Origin: Rhabdophis nuchalis
Taxonomy: Eukaryota; Chordata; Lepidosauria; Squamata; Natricidae
Direction: 5' to 3'
Assembly (NCBI GenBank): GCA_039707465.1
Contig: CM077653.1
Span: forward strand, 3,607,184 to 3,671,183
Length of the DNA: 64,000 nt
The position numbers were made by a program, and so were the translations under genes. Below, in pieces: positions 42,111 to 51,814 of this stretch. The notes beneath the pieces were generated by a model. It was not told the DNA's origin. It did not search any database and was given only the letters and a program-made list of their open reading frames with translations. Position 1 is the stretch's first letter, and every line of letters starts with the position of its first letter.

Positions 42111-42184
42111 GTTGCCTCTCCTTTTATATATTAGTGGCTTGCAATTGCATTGTCCAAGACAAAACTCATGAAGCCCTCTCTATC

Positions 42185-42872
42185 TGTTGTGGCCCACCAG
42201 CCAGAGGTGGGTTGCTCCCAGTTTGGCTCAATTGGGCCAAACAGGTAGTGGTGGTGCTGGTAGGCTCTGCCCACCCACCTGGATACTGATGCGCCGAAGT
42301 GTTGTGTGCACTTGTGAGTGTCCTCGTGAGCATGAGCAAACCAGTAGTAAGCTGGCTAGCAACCCACCACTGCCACCACCGGCCAGCAGAGCTGGCAACA
42401 GATTCGGACAGTGAAGGAGATTGGGGAGGAACCTGGGCCAGCCCTGGAGTCTGGGGAAGGCTCGGAGGAGGGCTCTGTGTCGGAGGCAGAGTGGGGGCCA
42501 GAGCCATATGCTAGTTATCAGCTGCCTTCAGAGTCAGACATCACTGAGGCCAAAGAACAGCTGGAGCCTGTTCCCAGTTGGACAATGTGGACAATGAACG
42601 GCCCCTCCCATAAAAGAGGAGCAAAAGAGGAGTGGAGTTTGCAGGAGACACTTAGTTCTCTTCATTGGTTCATGACTCCCCGAGACTCCTTGCCAAGTTT
42701 TGCAGATCTCGGCCTGGCAGCTCTCCAAGCCAGAGAAGGTCTGTGACCATAAATCCTCCCTCGAAAGACTTTGCTGGATGTGAAAGAGCAGAATTCACAG
42801 TCAATGAATAAAAGGGGGTTTTGTCGGGACAAGGCGTCTGCTTCATGCTCTTGGGAAGCCTTGGTCAGAACA
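42185..42872 (+). mobile_element. LTR (solo or isolated) with nested MITE
   Basis: It begins TGTTGTGGCCCACCAGC and ends GGTCAGAACA, giving TG...CA tips. Removing the nested MITE leaves about 509 bp. It has CATAAAAG at 42609-42616 as a likely TATA box and AATAAA at 42807-42812. The U3 holds an acidic open frame (42411-42746) with GEEPGPALESGEGSEEGS and EQLEPVPS. Related copies are at 47750-48027, 54326-54812 and 58805-58987. No clear TSD (CTATC against AGACC), so one edge may be off. Retrovirus-like or Gypsy origin is not resolved. Confidence 0.7.
42202..42372 (+). mobile_element. hAT-like MITE nested in the LTR
   Basis: Left tip CAGAGGTGGGTTGCT and right tip AGCAACCCACCACTG are exact inverses except one base. 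The flanks CCACCAGC (42194-42201) and CCACCACC (42373-42380) match at 7 of 8. Non-coding. Confidence 0.9.
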
Positions 42873-43641
42873 AGACCTTCTCATGGAAAGGCATAGACTA
42901 AGCCAGTCCACTCCAGCCTTCGTTTGATATCCCCCAACAGAGTCGTTGGGGGATATCAACTGATGAGTTGTTCTCGTTCCTTGGACGTTCCCTCTGTATC
43001 TTCTCACCCTTTCCTATCTTCCAAGATGAAGAGTCTGGTCACCTTGCGCTGAATTATTTCGAGCAGCTAGGTCTCCCGAGAACAAAAAGTCAACGTCTTC
43101 ATTTTTAAGAGAAATGATGCGTTCAGTCAGCCAGCTGCCTCTTCCCATGGTGTGTTTGCGCGCACACACATGCACACACACATTTTGACAGATGGCGGTG
43201 GTGCCTTGAATGACTGTCTCAATTTTTATCTTTTCTTATCACCCACGACTTGAGTTCCAAATACTGTAAAACAACGGCCAACTGATAGATCACCACCAAA
43301 GTGCTAAGCTCCGGTGCTCGTAATAACCCTCCCGAAAGCACAATCAATCAGTGGAGGGGAAACACCTAACAGCAAACTATTTAGTACCCAGGTTACCTGT
43401 TCTTGTCAGAGATGGATGGGACTAGAGCTCCTTGCCAAGGTTCTACACCGTGAGTATTTTTTTTGCTCTTCCCTCTGTCGTTCCTTGCACAGGTGAGAGA
43501 TCGACCCATTAAAACGGGATTAAACATGCCACTGTGTTTGAACGACAAGGCCAAAAGAGCTCTGACATCAATCTGCACATATTTGTTGAAAGGCTAGGAA
43601 TAATCACTTCTCCTGAACTTCAATGGTTAGATGGCCTAGAC
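42873..43641. other. No recognised gene; one perfect hairpin
   Basis: Mostly single-copy-looking. The hairpin at 42924-42959 is listed separately. A short CA/CG run lies near 43150-43180. No element or exon is recognised. Confidence 0.4.
42924..42959. other. Perfect 15-bp-stem hairpin
   Basis: TTGATATCCCCCAAC pairs perfectly with GTTGGGGGATATCAA around the 6-nt loop AGAGTC. No element explains it. Confidence 0.92.
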
Positions 43642-43857
43642 CAGTGGTGGGCAAACTTATTAGTCAACAGAGCCAAATATCAACAATACCACGATTGAAA
43701 TTTCTTTTGAGAGCCGGAAAGTGTGGCCTGTTTTGTGGGAGTGGCTCAGCGGTCATGTGACTGGGTGGGCATGGCCAACTTGGAAAATGTGAAACTCACT
43801 TAACAATGGTCTTGGTTAGCAACCAAACTTTTAGGCTCAATTGTGGTCATAAGTTTG

Positions 43858-44210
43858 TTCTTTCTTTCTTTCCTTCCCTCTTTTTCTCTCTTTCTGTCTC
43901 TCCTTCTCTCTCCCTTTCTCTCTCTTTCTCTTTCTTTCTTTCCCTCTTTCTCTCTCTTTCTCTCTTTCTGTCTCTCTGTCTCTCCTCTCTCTCTTTCTGT
44001 CTCTTTTTCTTTCTGTCTCTCTTTCTCTCTCTCTCTCTATTTTCCTCTTTCTCTTTTTCTCTTTCTCTCTCTCTTTCTGTCTCTCTGTCTCTCTCTCTTT
44101 CCCTCTCATTCTCTCTCTCTCTTTCTTTCCTTCCCTCTTTCTCCCTTTCCCTCTTTCTCTCTCTCTCTCCTCTCTCTCTTTCTATCTCTCTTTCCCTCTT
44201 TCTGTCTCTT

Positions 44211-44247
<37 letters not shown>

Positions 44248-44283
44248 TTCTCTATCTATCTGCTTCGTCTGCCCATCTGTCAC

Positions 44284-44319
<36 letters not shown>

Positions 44320-44420
44320 TGTCTCTCATTCAAGCACTTAATCACACATTCTATGTCTCTATCTTTCCCTCCCCCCCCCTCTCTCTGTCTCTGTGTGTGT
44401 GTCTGTCACTCTCTGATTCC
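43858..44420. repeat. CT-rich compound microsatellite inside the hAT element
   Basis: (TTTC), (CTCT) and (TCTG) blocks, then (GT)n at about 44288-44319 and more CT. Leu/Ser/Phe frames of up to 260 codons here are artefacts. Confidence 0.95.
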
Positions 44421-44553
44421 CCCCTCCCTCCTTGTCTGTGCCTCTCTGTCTGCCGGTCTGCCCCCCCCCCCCGGAGCCTCCTCAGCCCAGCTCCTCACTG
44501 GCTGGCCTTAGCCGGGCCTGCCCAGCCGCCCGCCGCGTTCGTTCGCCCGCTCA

Positions 44554-45642
44554 GGATACTTCCAGGGCTCGGGCTGCGGGGGGAATGAACGGCGTCCCTC
44601 TGGACACACGTTCCCTCCAATCTCCCTGGAAGTAGCCGGGCTCTCCAGCCCGCATTACTTCCAGGGCTCGGGCTGCGGAGGGAATGAAAGGCGTCCCTCT
44701 GGACACACGTTCCCTCCAATCTCCCTGGAAGTAGCCGGGCTCTTCAGCCCGCATTACTTCCAGGGCTCGGGCTGCGGAGGGAATGAACGGCATCCCTCTG
44801 GACACACGTTCCCTCCAATCTCCCTGGAAGTAGCCGGGCTCTCCAGCCCGCATTACTTCCAGGGCTCGGGCTGCGGAGGGAATGAACGGCATCCCTCTGG
44901 ACACACGTTCCCTCCAATCTCCCTGGAAGTAGCCGGGCTCTTCAGCCCGCATTACTTCCAGGGCTCGGGCTGCGGAGGGAATGAACGGCGTCCCTCTGGA
45001 CACACGTTCCCTCCAATCTCCCTGGAAGTAGCCGGGCTCTTCAGCCCGCATTACTTCCAGGGCTCGGGCTGCGGAGGGAATGAACGGCATCCCTCTGGAC
45101 ACACGTTCCCTCCAATCTCCCTGGAAGTAGCCGGGCTCTTCAGCCCGCATTACTTCCAGGGCTCGGGCTGCGGGGGGAATGAACGGCGTCCCTCTGGACA
45201 CACGTTCCCTCCAATCTCCCTGGAAGTAGCCGGGCTCTCCAGCCCGCATTACTTCCAGGGCTCGGGCTGCGGAGGGAATGAACGGCATCCCTCTGGACAC
45301 ACGTTCCCTCCAATCTCCCTGGAAGTAGCCGGGCTCTTCAGCCCGCATTACTTCCAGGGCTCGGGCTGCGGAGGGAATGAACGGCGTCCCACTGGACACA
45401 CGTTCCCTCCAAACTCCCTGGAAGTAGTCGGGCTCTTCAGCCCGCATTACTTCCAGGGCTCGGGCTGCGGAGGGAATGAACGGTGTCCCTCTGGACACAC
45501 GTTCCCTCCAAACTCCCTGGAAGTAGCCGGGCTCGCCAGCCCGCGCTACTTCCAGGGCTCGGGCTGGGGTGGGAATGAACGGCGTCCCTCTGGACGCAGG
45601 TTCCCTCCCCATGCCCGCGGAGCCTCCGCACCCCATGGAAGT
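44554..45642. repeat. 99-bp minisatellite, 11 units, each a potential hairpin
   Basis: Units start at 44554, 44653, 44752, 44851, 44950, 45049, 45148, 45247, 45346, 45445 and 45544, exactly 99 bp apart. Each contains TACTTCCAGGG near the start and CCCTGGAAGTA about 55 bp later, with GGAGGGAA and TTCCCTCC nested inside, then GGGCTCTTCAGCCC. The first and last units are diverged, and the middle ones differ mainly at 'aacggcgtcc/aacggcatcc', 'ctcttcag/ctctccag' and the g/a in 'gcgggggg/gcggaggg'. Because 99 is a multiple of 3, frames without stops stay open: a 431-codon minus frame (44551-45846) results. Confidence 0.97.
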
Positions 45643-45922
45643 TGATGGGTGGCTGGCATGCCGCCTGGGGAGGCTCCGCGCGTGGAGCGAGGGAGGGAAT
45701 CGGCGGCTGATAGGGAGGGTTGCTCCGGCGGGTCCCAGGAGTCCCACCCTCGGCGAGGGTGGAGGAAGAGCCACACTCAAGGGGCCAAAGAGCCGCATGC
45801 GGCTCGCGAGCCGCGGTTTGCCGACCACTGGCCTAGACATTGGCATCAGAATGCAGATCTTTTTTATTAAAAAAAAGCATTCATGTTTTGCTCTGTTTTT
45901 AATCGAGGTGGTGAAATGCTAA

Positions 45923-46590
45923 TATGTATTGCAACTCTCTCTACATGGGGCTCCCCTTGAGGTGCACCCGAAGACTTCAGCTGGTCCAGAATGCAGCCGC
46001 GCGAGCAATAATGGGTACCGCAAGGTATACCCATGTAACACCGCTCTTGTGCGAGCTGCACTGGCTACCTGTCGTCTTTCGGGTGCGCTTCAAGGTGTTA
46101 GTTCTCATCTTTAAAGCGCTCCATGGCTCGGGACCTAGCTATCTGCGGGATCGGATTCTGCCTCATACATCCTCCCGGCCGATTCGCTCCCACAGAGAGG
46201 GACTTCTCCGGGTGCCGTCCACTAGACTTTGTCAGCGGGCGACGCCCAGGGGAAGGGCCTTCTCTGTGGTGGGCCCAGCCCTCTGGAACGACCTTCCCCC
46301 CGACATTAGAACAACTACGGACCTCCGCTCCTTCCGTCAGAAATTAAAAACTCATTTTTTCTGCTTGGCCGGCCTAGGTTAGTCTCTACCCAGGGATTAG
46401 GGATTGTTAATTTTAAATGGGAATTTTAGTGCAGGGATAGTTAAATTTAATTTGTTTTTAGTGTATTTATGTATATTTTTTATGCTGTTTTAATTTTCTC
46501 CCTGTACACCGCTCCGAGTCCCCTAGGGGAGAGGACGCGGTTATACAAATAAAAATAAAATAAATAAAATAAATAAATAAATAAATAAGT
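45923..46590 (+). mobile_element. L2-clade LINE 3' fragment, subfamily B
   Basis: The open frame 45924-46382 encodes YCNSLYMGLPLRCTRRLQLV, AIMGTARYTHVTPLLCEL, WLPVVFRVRFKVLVLIFKAL, RSHREGLLRVPSTRLCQRA, GPALWNDLPPDIRTTTDLR and ends FFCLAGLG. The 3' UTR holds 'caccgctccgagtcccctag' and an (AAATA/AAAT)n tail. Similarity starts at the same point as the other subfamily-B copies, 'attg.aactctctctacatg'. Confidence 0.9.
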
Positions 46591-46694
46591 CCATGGATGA
46601 CATGCCATGTGCTAAATGAAAAAAATAATCACTTCCTCTACCAACTTTTTGGTAAAACTTTCCCCTAAGCGGTGCTCAAACGGTTCTTCTTTGT

Positions 46695-47185
46695 TCTGAA
46701 TTGGACAGAACAACAGAGTAGGTAGGAACCTTGGTGGTCTTCTAGTCCAACCCCCTGCTCAAGCAGGAAACCCTACACTACTTTAGACAAATGGTTGTCT
46801 AATATCTTCTTAAAAACCTCCAGTGTTGGGGAATTCACAACTTTTGGAGGCAAGTAATTCCACTGGTTAATTGTTCTAACTGTTAGGAACGTTCTCCTGT
46901 ATTCTAGGTTGGTTCTCTCCAACCTTAATTTCCATTCATGGCTTCTTGTCCTGCCTTGAAAGCTTCAGAGAAGAGGTTGATCTCCCTCTTGTCTTTGTAG
47001 GAGCCTCTCAAATATTAGAAGACTGCTATCATGTCAACCCTTGTCCCCCTTCTAATTAAACCAGACATACCCAATTCCTGCAACTGTTCTTCATATGTTT
47101 TACCCTCCAGCTCCCTAATCCTCTTTGCTGCTCTTCTCTGCAGTCTTTCTAGAGTCTCCACGTCTTTTTTATATTATGGTGACCA
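46695..47185 (-). mobile_element. CR1-L3 LINE 3' fragment, older
   Basis: 'ggtggtcttctagtccaacc' and 'agacaaatggttgtctaata' (3' UTR and last codons), then 'ctggttaattgttctaactg', 'catggcttcttgtcctgcct' and 'ctaattaaaccagacatacc' up to 'ctttctagagtctccacgtc'. It has several substitutions and small indels compared with 36390-37030, and the frame is broken. Confidence 0.85.
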
Positions 47186-47749
47186 CAACTGGATGGTCAT
47201 ATAAATGTACTCAGTTCAAAAACCCATGGAGAAAATGGGCTATTAATACGATTTGGCCACAGGATTGACGTCAACAAAGCCAGTTTAGATGTGAAGCAAT
47301 CAATCTTATTGCCTAAAGAAGTGAGTTCCTTGAAGACCGTTAAGTCCAAAGTTTCACAATTGTACATGACACTTGCTTGGAAATTGATGTTCTGATCTTG
47401 GCTTTCCCAAAGAATACGAAGCAGATTCCTGGCCCTGACAAAAAACCTTTTATTAGACGAATGTGAATTTCTCTCATTCATATTCAACAAAGGCCTGGCA
47501 AGCTGTCTTTCAAAGGAATATTTATGACTATGGACCTTATCTATCTTGGACAGCTGCCATGTAAATATTTTCCAGATGAGGTGCTGTGCAAGAAAAGACG
47601 AGGCACAGAGTCTCTGTGATTCATGGACAGATCTTCACACTCCTGAAATGAAAGAACGAATGAACGAACAAATTGTTTCCTGAAAAAGCCCACTCCCCTT
47701 TCGCTTCTCTTTCATTTCCTTTGAAAGGGGCCATTCACCATCTACCTAT
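47186..47749. other. No recognisable feature
   Basis: A 97-codon minus frame (47197-47490) contains NERNSHSSNKRFFVRARNLL and ILWESQDQNINFQASVMYN, with no recognised domain. 'gaatgagcagaattcacagt'-like LTR wording is not seen here. Weak resemblance to retroelement sequence only. Confidence 0.35.
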
Positions 47750-48027
47750 GGCTTTACTCCCAACCCTGATTTCTGAGTTGTTCTTTTCTTCTGGCAGCTC
47801 TGCACATGTGCACACTGGGAACAGGCTCCAGATGTTCCTCTGCCTCACTGCTGTCTAGCTCAGAAGGCAGCTGATCACTGACAAATGGCCTTGGCCCCCT
47901 CTCTGCCTCCAATGCAGAGCCCTCGTCCGAGCCTTCCCCAGCCTCCAGGAATGGCCCATACTCCTCCCCAACCTCCTCACTGTCCAATTCTCCTGCCAGC
48001 TCCACTGGCCGCTGGCAGGTCACAACC
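47750..48027 (-). mobile_element. LTR U3 fragment with acidic open frame
   Basis: Reverse-orientation relative of 42185-42872. The minus-strand frame 47754-48119 includes EEVGEEYGPFLEAGEGSDEG, ALEAERGPRPFVSDQLPSEL and EAEEHLEPVPS, alignable residue by residue to the acidic frame in the 42185 LTR. The LTR start 'ttgtgacctgccagc' is near 48027. R and U5 are missing. A short piece at 48210-48320 resembling the 'tttgctggatgtgaa' part of the LTR may be a second fragment. Confidence 0.7.
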
Positions 48028-49241
48028 GTTAAGACTAAACAGGATTGCAAAATGCCGAAGAACATTAGCATCATTGATATGTGCAATTGCTTTGACATCC
48101 AGCTTGATCCATCCTTCAACTGACAATCTGGATTAAGGCAGAGTAATAACGTTGATAGTAGATCAATCTCATGTCTTAGGTTGGATGACTGCCGGTTCCT
48201 TCCCTGGTGCTACAGTCTCCCTGACCAAAATCTAGACGCATGATGCTCCCGTCTCACACCTGTAACAAAAAGTCTCTTCTTTGCGAGGACTTTTCACTCA
48301 CATCCAGCAGCTTTCAAGTGATACAAGCGTGGATCGATGACCGATGCTTGAGTAAGTCCCCAGTAAAATCACTTAATTAAGAGCTCATCTGTATCCAGCA
48401 GTAACTAAGAGGTTTTGTGCTTTTATCAATCAATGCTCAAATGCAATGGAGCAATCTAAAGTTGGAACCTGTACAATCTCTCATGGGGTATTTGGGCCCG
48501 TTCGATTGATTTTTTTTGTTGTTCCCAGGTGAACATCAATAAACATCAGTCCGTTTGACAGGAGGCACACCAGCGCAAAGAGTAACAGGCTAACGACACT
48601 TATTTTATAGAACAAAGTATTTATCAGGTTTGCACCCAGGATGAATGTTGGGTTTCAGGATCAAATCTCCGAGTCAAATATATCAGGCATTTTTTTCTTC
48701 TTCTTCTTTCTCTTTATTGAACAACCAAAGCCCGATCGGCTACTAAAACTGCTTTTAGCAAACGATGAAGGAAAACAATTGCCTACAACTTTACATCAGT
48801 AATCTATACCTTTCAAAATGTGGCTGCTGGTTTAAGGCTCTGGTCTGTTCTTTCGTTTATATAGATTTCTTTCTTCTTCTTCTTTTTGGTGTGTTCCAAC
48901 GGCATAATTTATCATAAGCGTAACATGCGTTAATAATGCAGCAAAGAAGGGGAGGATGAAGCACGGTGGGGAGGGAGGGAGGGAGGGAAAGATGGCAAAA
49001 TCACGAGGCTGGAGAAATGGTAGAGAAAGGGTGGAGGAATTTGGTCAGGGAGGGAGAACAGGAGCCTAGACGTGTAATCAAGAGAATCTAAAAATACCTG
49101 CAATTTTGAGCATTATGCAGATAAACACCAGAGAGGGGCTGTGATTACGGGAGTCAATGATTGAGAGGAAAAGCAAATAATGAAGTGTGCATTGTGATGT
49201 TGTATTGTAAACACCATCCCTTTTGTGTGCGTGATGCACAC
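48028..49241. other. No recognised gene
   Basis: Single-copy-looking DNA with T-rich patches (48690-48715, 48870-48890) and a short (GGGA)n near 48968-48987. Nothing else is supported. Confidence 0.4.
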
Positions 49242-49466
49242 CAGTGGTAGGTTTCATGGTGGGCGTGGCAGGGGAAGGATACTGCAAAATCCCCATTCCC
49301 TCCACACTCCAGGGGAAGGATACTGCAAAAATCCCATTTTCTCCCGATCAGCTGGGATTCGGGAGGCAGAGAATAGATGGGTGATATTTACCGTTTCTCC
49401 AAACTACTCAAAATTTCCACTACCAGTTCTCCAGAACTGGTCAGAACTGGCTGAATATCACCTCTG
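49242..49466 (+). mobile_element. hAT-like MITE, 'CAGTGGT' family, perfect TSD
   Basis: ATGCACAC at 49234-49241 and 49467-49474. Left tip CAGTGGTAGGTTTCA, right tip 'ctgaatatcacctctg'. 'aggggaaggatactgcaaaa' occurs twice in tandem inside, as in the copy at 3933. Confidence 0.95.
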
Positions 49467-49501
49467 ATGCACACATGTAAAGGGTAGTGTTTGCATTATA
49501 A

Positions 49502-49674
49502 CAGGACTCTTCCAACTTGACAATTTTAAGACCTGTGGACTTCAACTCCCAGAATCCCTCAGTCAGCATAGCTAACCCGAACCGTAACCCCAACCTAACC
49601 CTCAGCATAGCTATCTGAGGAATTCTGGGAATTGAAGTCCACAAGTCTTAAAGTTGCCATGTTTGGAGATCCTG
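49502..49674. mobile_element. Fold-back hAT-like MITE with CTAACCC-like centre
   Basis: The left arm 'tttaagacctgtggacttca' and right arm 'gaagtccacaagtcttaaag' are inverted, out to CAGGACTCTTCCAACTTG and 'gtttggagatcctg'. The loop (49569-49600) holds 'ctaacccgaaccgtaacccc' and 'aacctaaccct', a degenerate telomere-like stretch. TSD not found. Same family as 31830-31964. Confidence 0.82.
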
Positions 49675-50112
49675 TTGTAGAGTTTGCCAAGTCTTCAAGG
49701 CCACAAGTTGATCATGATATTTAATACAGATTTATAAATGAGGTTCAAACCCTCAATATATTTGACTTGTTGGTCCTCTCTCTTGTACAAGGCATGTTTT
49801 TAAAATGTCATACTAGAGTCTTATTGGAAACCACCTGCCTGGCTAGCTATTTTTTCAGATAATCAGCTTTGGAGAAATGGAACCATGCCTTAGATGTTGG
49901 GAGGAATATTTTGTTGCCTCAGAAATTTACAGAAGGACCTTAAGAAGCCTTATATCAAGCCAGAAAATTTGTTTATCCAACCAAGATTTATGGACTCAAG
50001 AGGCACATCTCCAACCGCCCTGAGGAAATATTCATCCCTGTTCATCAATAAATTCTCATGGATCTTGGAGCTTCCACATGTAGGTATCGATAACGAACTT
50101 CAAACTATCTCC
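49675..50112. other. No recognisable feature
   Basis: AT-rich. The 83-codon frame 49894-50145 has no domain and runs into CR1. Confidence 0.35.
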
Positions 50113-50703
50113 AGCAGCTGCCAAAATAAGCCAACGCAGTTCTAGGCTGCATCAACAGAGGGAGAGAATCAAGATCACCTGAAGGGTTAATACCACTTTA
50201 TAATGCCTTGGTAAGGCCACACTTGGAATCCGGCATCCAGTTTTGGTTGCCACGATGTAAAAAAGACATTGAGACTCTGGAAAGAGTGCAGAGAAGACCA
50301 ACAAAGAGAATTAGGGGATTGGAGGCTAAAACATATGAAGAACGGTTGCAGGAACTGGGTATGATGAAAAGAAGGACTAGGGGAGACATGATAGTAGTCT
50401 TCCAAAATCTCAGGGGCTGCCACAAAGAAGAGGGAGTCAAGTTGTTCTCCAAAGCACCTGAGGGCAGGAGAAGAAGCAACACGTGGAAACTAATCCAGGA
50501 GAGAAGCAACTTAGAACTGAGGAGAAATTTCCTGATAGTGAGAACAATTAATCAGTGGAGCAACTTGCCTCCAGAAGTTGTGAATGCTCCAACACCGGAT
50601 GTTTTTAAGAAGAGATTGGAGAAACATTTGTCTGAAATAGTGTAGGGTTTCCTGCCTAAGCAGCGGGTTGGACTAGAAGAACTCCAAGGTCCCTTCCAAC
50701 TAT
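50113..50703 (+). mobile_element. CR1-L3 LINE 3' fragment
   Basis: It begins 'gcagctgccaaaataagcca' and continues through 'cttggtaaggccacacttgg' into an open frame (50208-50645): [38 protein letters not shown], a 4-residue gap relative to other copies, KRRTRGDMIVVFQNL, LFSKAPEGRRRSNTWKLI, RRNFLIVRTINQWSNLPPEV, ending HLSEIV. 3' UTR to 50700, then the tail. Confidence 0.92.
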
Positions 50704-51027
50704 GTTATTGTATTGTATTGTATTGTATTGTATTGTATTGTATTGTATTGTATTGTATTGTATTGTGTTCTATTCTATTCTATTCTATTCTATTCTAATC
50801 CATTCCACTCTCCACTCCATTCCTCTACTTGCATTCTATTCTATTCTATTCTAATCCATTCCACTCTCCACTCCATTCCTCTACTTGCATTCTATTCTAT
50901 TCTATTCTATTCTATTCTATTCTATTCTATTCTATTCTATTCTATTCTATTCTATTCTATTCTATTCTAATCCATTCCACTCTCCACTCCATTCCTCTAC
51001 TTGCATTCTATTCTATTCTATTCTATT
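50704..51027. repeat. CR1-seeded (TATTG)n then (CTATT)n array with 38-bp inserts
   Basis: (GTATT)n of about 12 units directly continues the CR1 3' end, then changes to (CTATT)n. Three times (about 50795-50830, 50852-50890, 50967-51005) the CTATT run is broken by the same ~38-bp phrase 'aatccattccactctccact' ... 'ctctacttgcat'. The pentamer array has therefore begun to form a higher-order repeat. Confidence 0.95.
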
Positions 51028-51596
51028 CCTTGAAGATTCTTGTGGACCTTAGAATTCCAGGACAAGAAAACTTCCTTGACTTTCTTCCTTAACCCAATTC
51101 ACGGCTTATACATTCAAAAATCCAATCTGCCCAGTATGTCATAAATTGTCAGTGACCATCATTTTAGCAAATGATGGAAACATCCATAGCACATAGGAGA
51201 CTTAAGAATTCTAAATCAAGAGATGAAGGTTCTCAAGGAACCATTTTATGAAACACAGGGAAATGCTAGAATTAGGGAAGCCCACAAGAGGGACTGACTT
51301 TTCTTTTTCTTTTTTTGCATTACCTTCACAGCCCAGCTAAAATTTATGGGTTTTGCTTTAGATAAATCTCTGCAACAATTGAGGGTTAGATAGAATACAC
51401 CAAAGGGACACCTTGTTAAAATATTCATGACTGGGAGAGACCTGGGAACAAGGTCAGCCAATCAATTGGCCTAGCAACTGTCAGCCAATGGGAGCTTAAA
51501 CAGATCTGAGTCTGTGCAAAGAATTGAAACAGAAACTTAAGCTTGGAGTCTGGGCATGGCTTAGCTGAGAATTGAAATTGAAATTAGTCTGTAAAC
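51028..51596. other. No recognisable feature
   Basis: Nothing supported. Confidence 0.4.
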
Positions 51597-51814
51597 CAGG
51601 GGTGAAATTCAGCAGGTTTTGAGAGGTTCTGGAGACCAGTAGTAGAAATTTTGAATAGTTTGTAGAACTGGCAAATACCACCTCTGGCTGGCCCCAGAGT
51701 GGGGAGGAAAGGGAGATTTTGCAGTATCCTTCCCCTGCCACCCCCACCAAGCCACCCCACCCCACCAAGCCACGCCCACAGAACCAGTAGTAAAAAAAAT
51801 GCATTTCACCACCG
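51597..51814 (-). mobile_element. hAT-like MITE, 'CAGTGGT' family, reverse copy
   Basis: Plus-strand tips CAGGGGTGAAATTCAGCAGG and 'gcatttcaccaccg'. The flanks CTGTAAAC (51589-51596) and CTGTAAGC (51815-51822) are a TSD with one mismatch. Contains 'ttttgcagtatccttcccct', the reverse of the 3933 and 49242 copies. Confidence 0.92.

Larger units (their letters stand above)
43642..45830 (+). mobile_element. 2.2-kb non-autonomous hAT-like element, perfect TSD
   Basis: Left tip CAGTGGTGGGCAAAC; right tip GTTTGCCGACCACTG (inverted: CAGTGGTCGGCAAAC). GCCTAGAC at 43634-43641 and 45831-45838 is a perfect TSD. The left part has 'gagagccggaaagtgtggcc', 'gtcatgtgactgggtgggca' and 'ggctcaattgtggtcataag', related to the smaller hAT MITEs. 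Then come a (CT/TTTC) tract (43858-44270), (GT)n (44288-44319), eleven 99-bp repeats (44554-45642) and a right end with 'gagccgcatgcggctcgcga'. It has no transposase. Its GC-rich, CpG-rich right half contrasts with the surrounding DNA. Confidence 0.95.

Noticed and set aside
43806..44588. 260-codon Leu/Ser/Phe frame with apparent signal-like hydrophobic runs
   Set aside because: Translation of CT-rich microsatellite; two overlapping frames are equally open.
44554..45642. CRISPR-like regularity
   Set aside because: Vertebrate DNA; the whole 99-bp unit is repeated with no unique spacers.
44450..45800. CpG-rich region as a gene promoter CpG island
   Set aside because: The CpG content is confined to the hAT element and its repeat units; no exon is seen downstream.
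44551..45846. 431-codon minus-strand open frame with 33-residue repeats
   Set aside because: It is the 99-bp minisatellite read in one stop-free frame. Because 99 is divisible by 3, any stop-free frame stays open. No flanking gene signals, and the frame lies inside a non-autonomous transposon.
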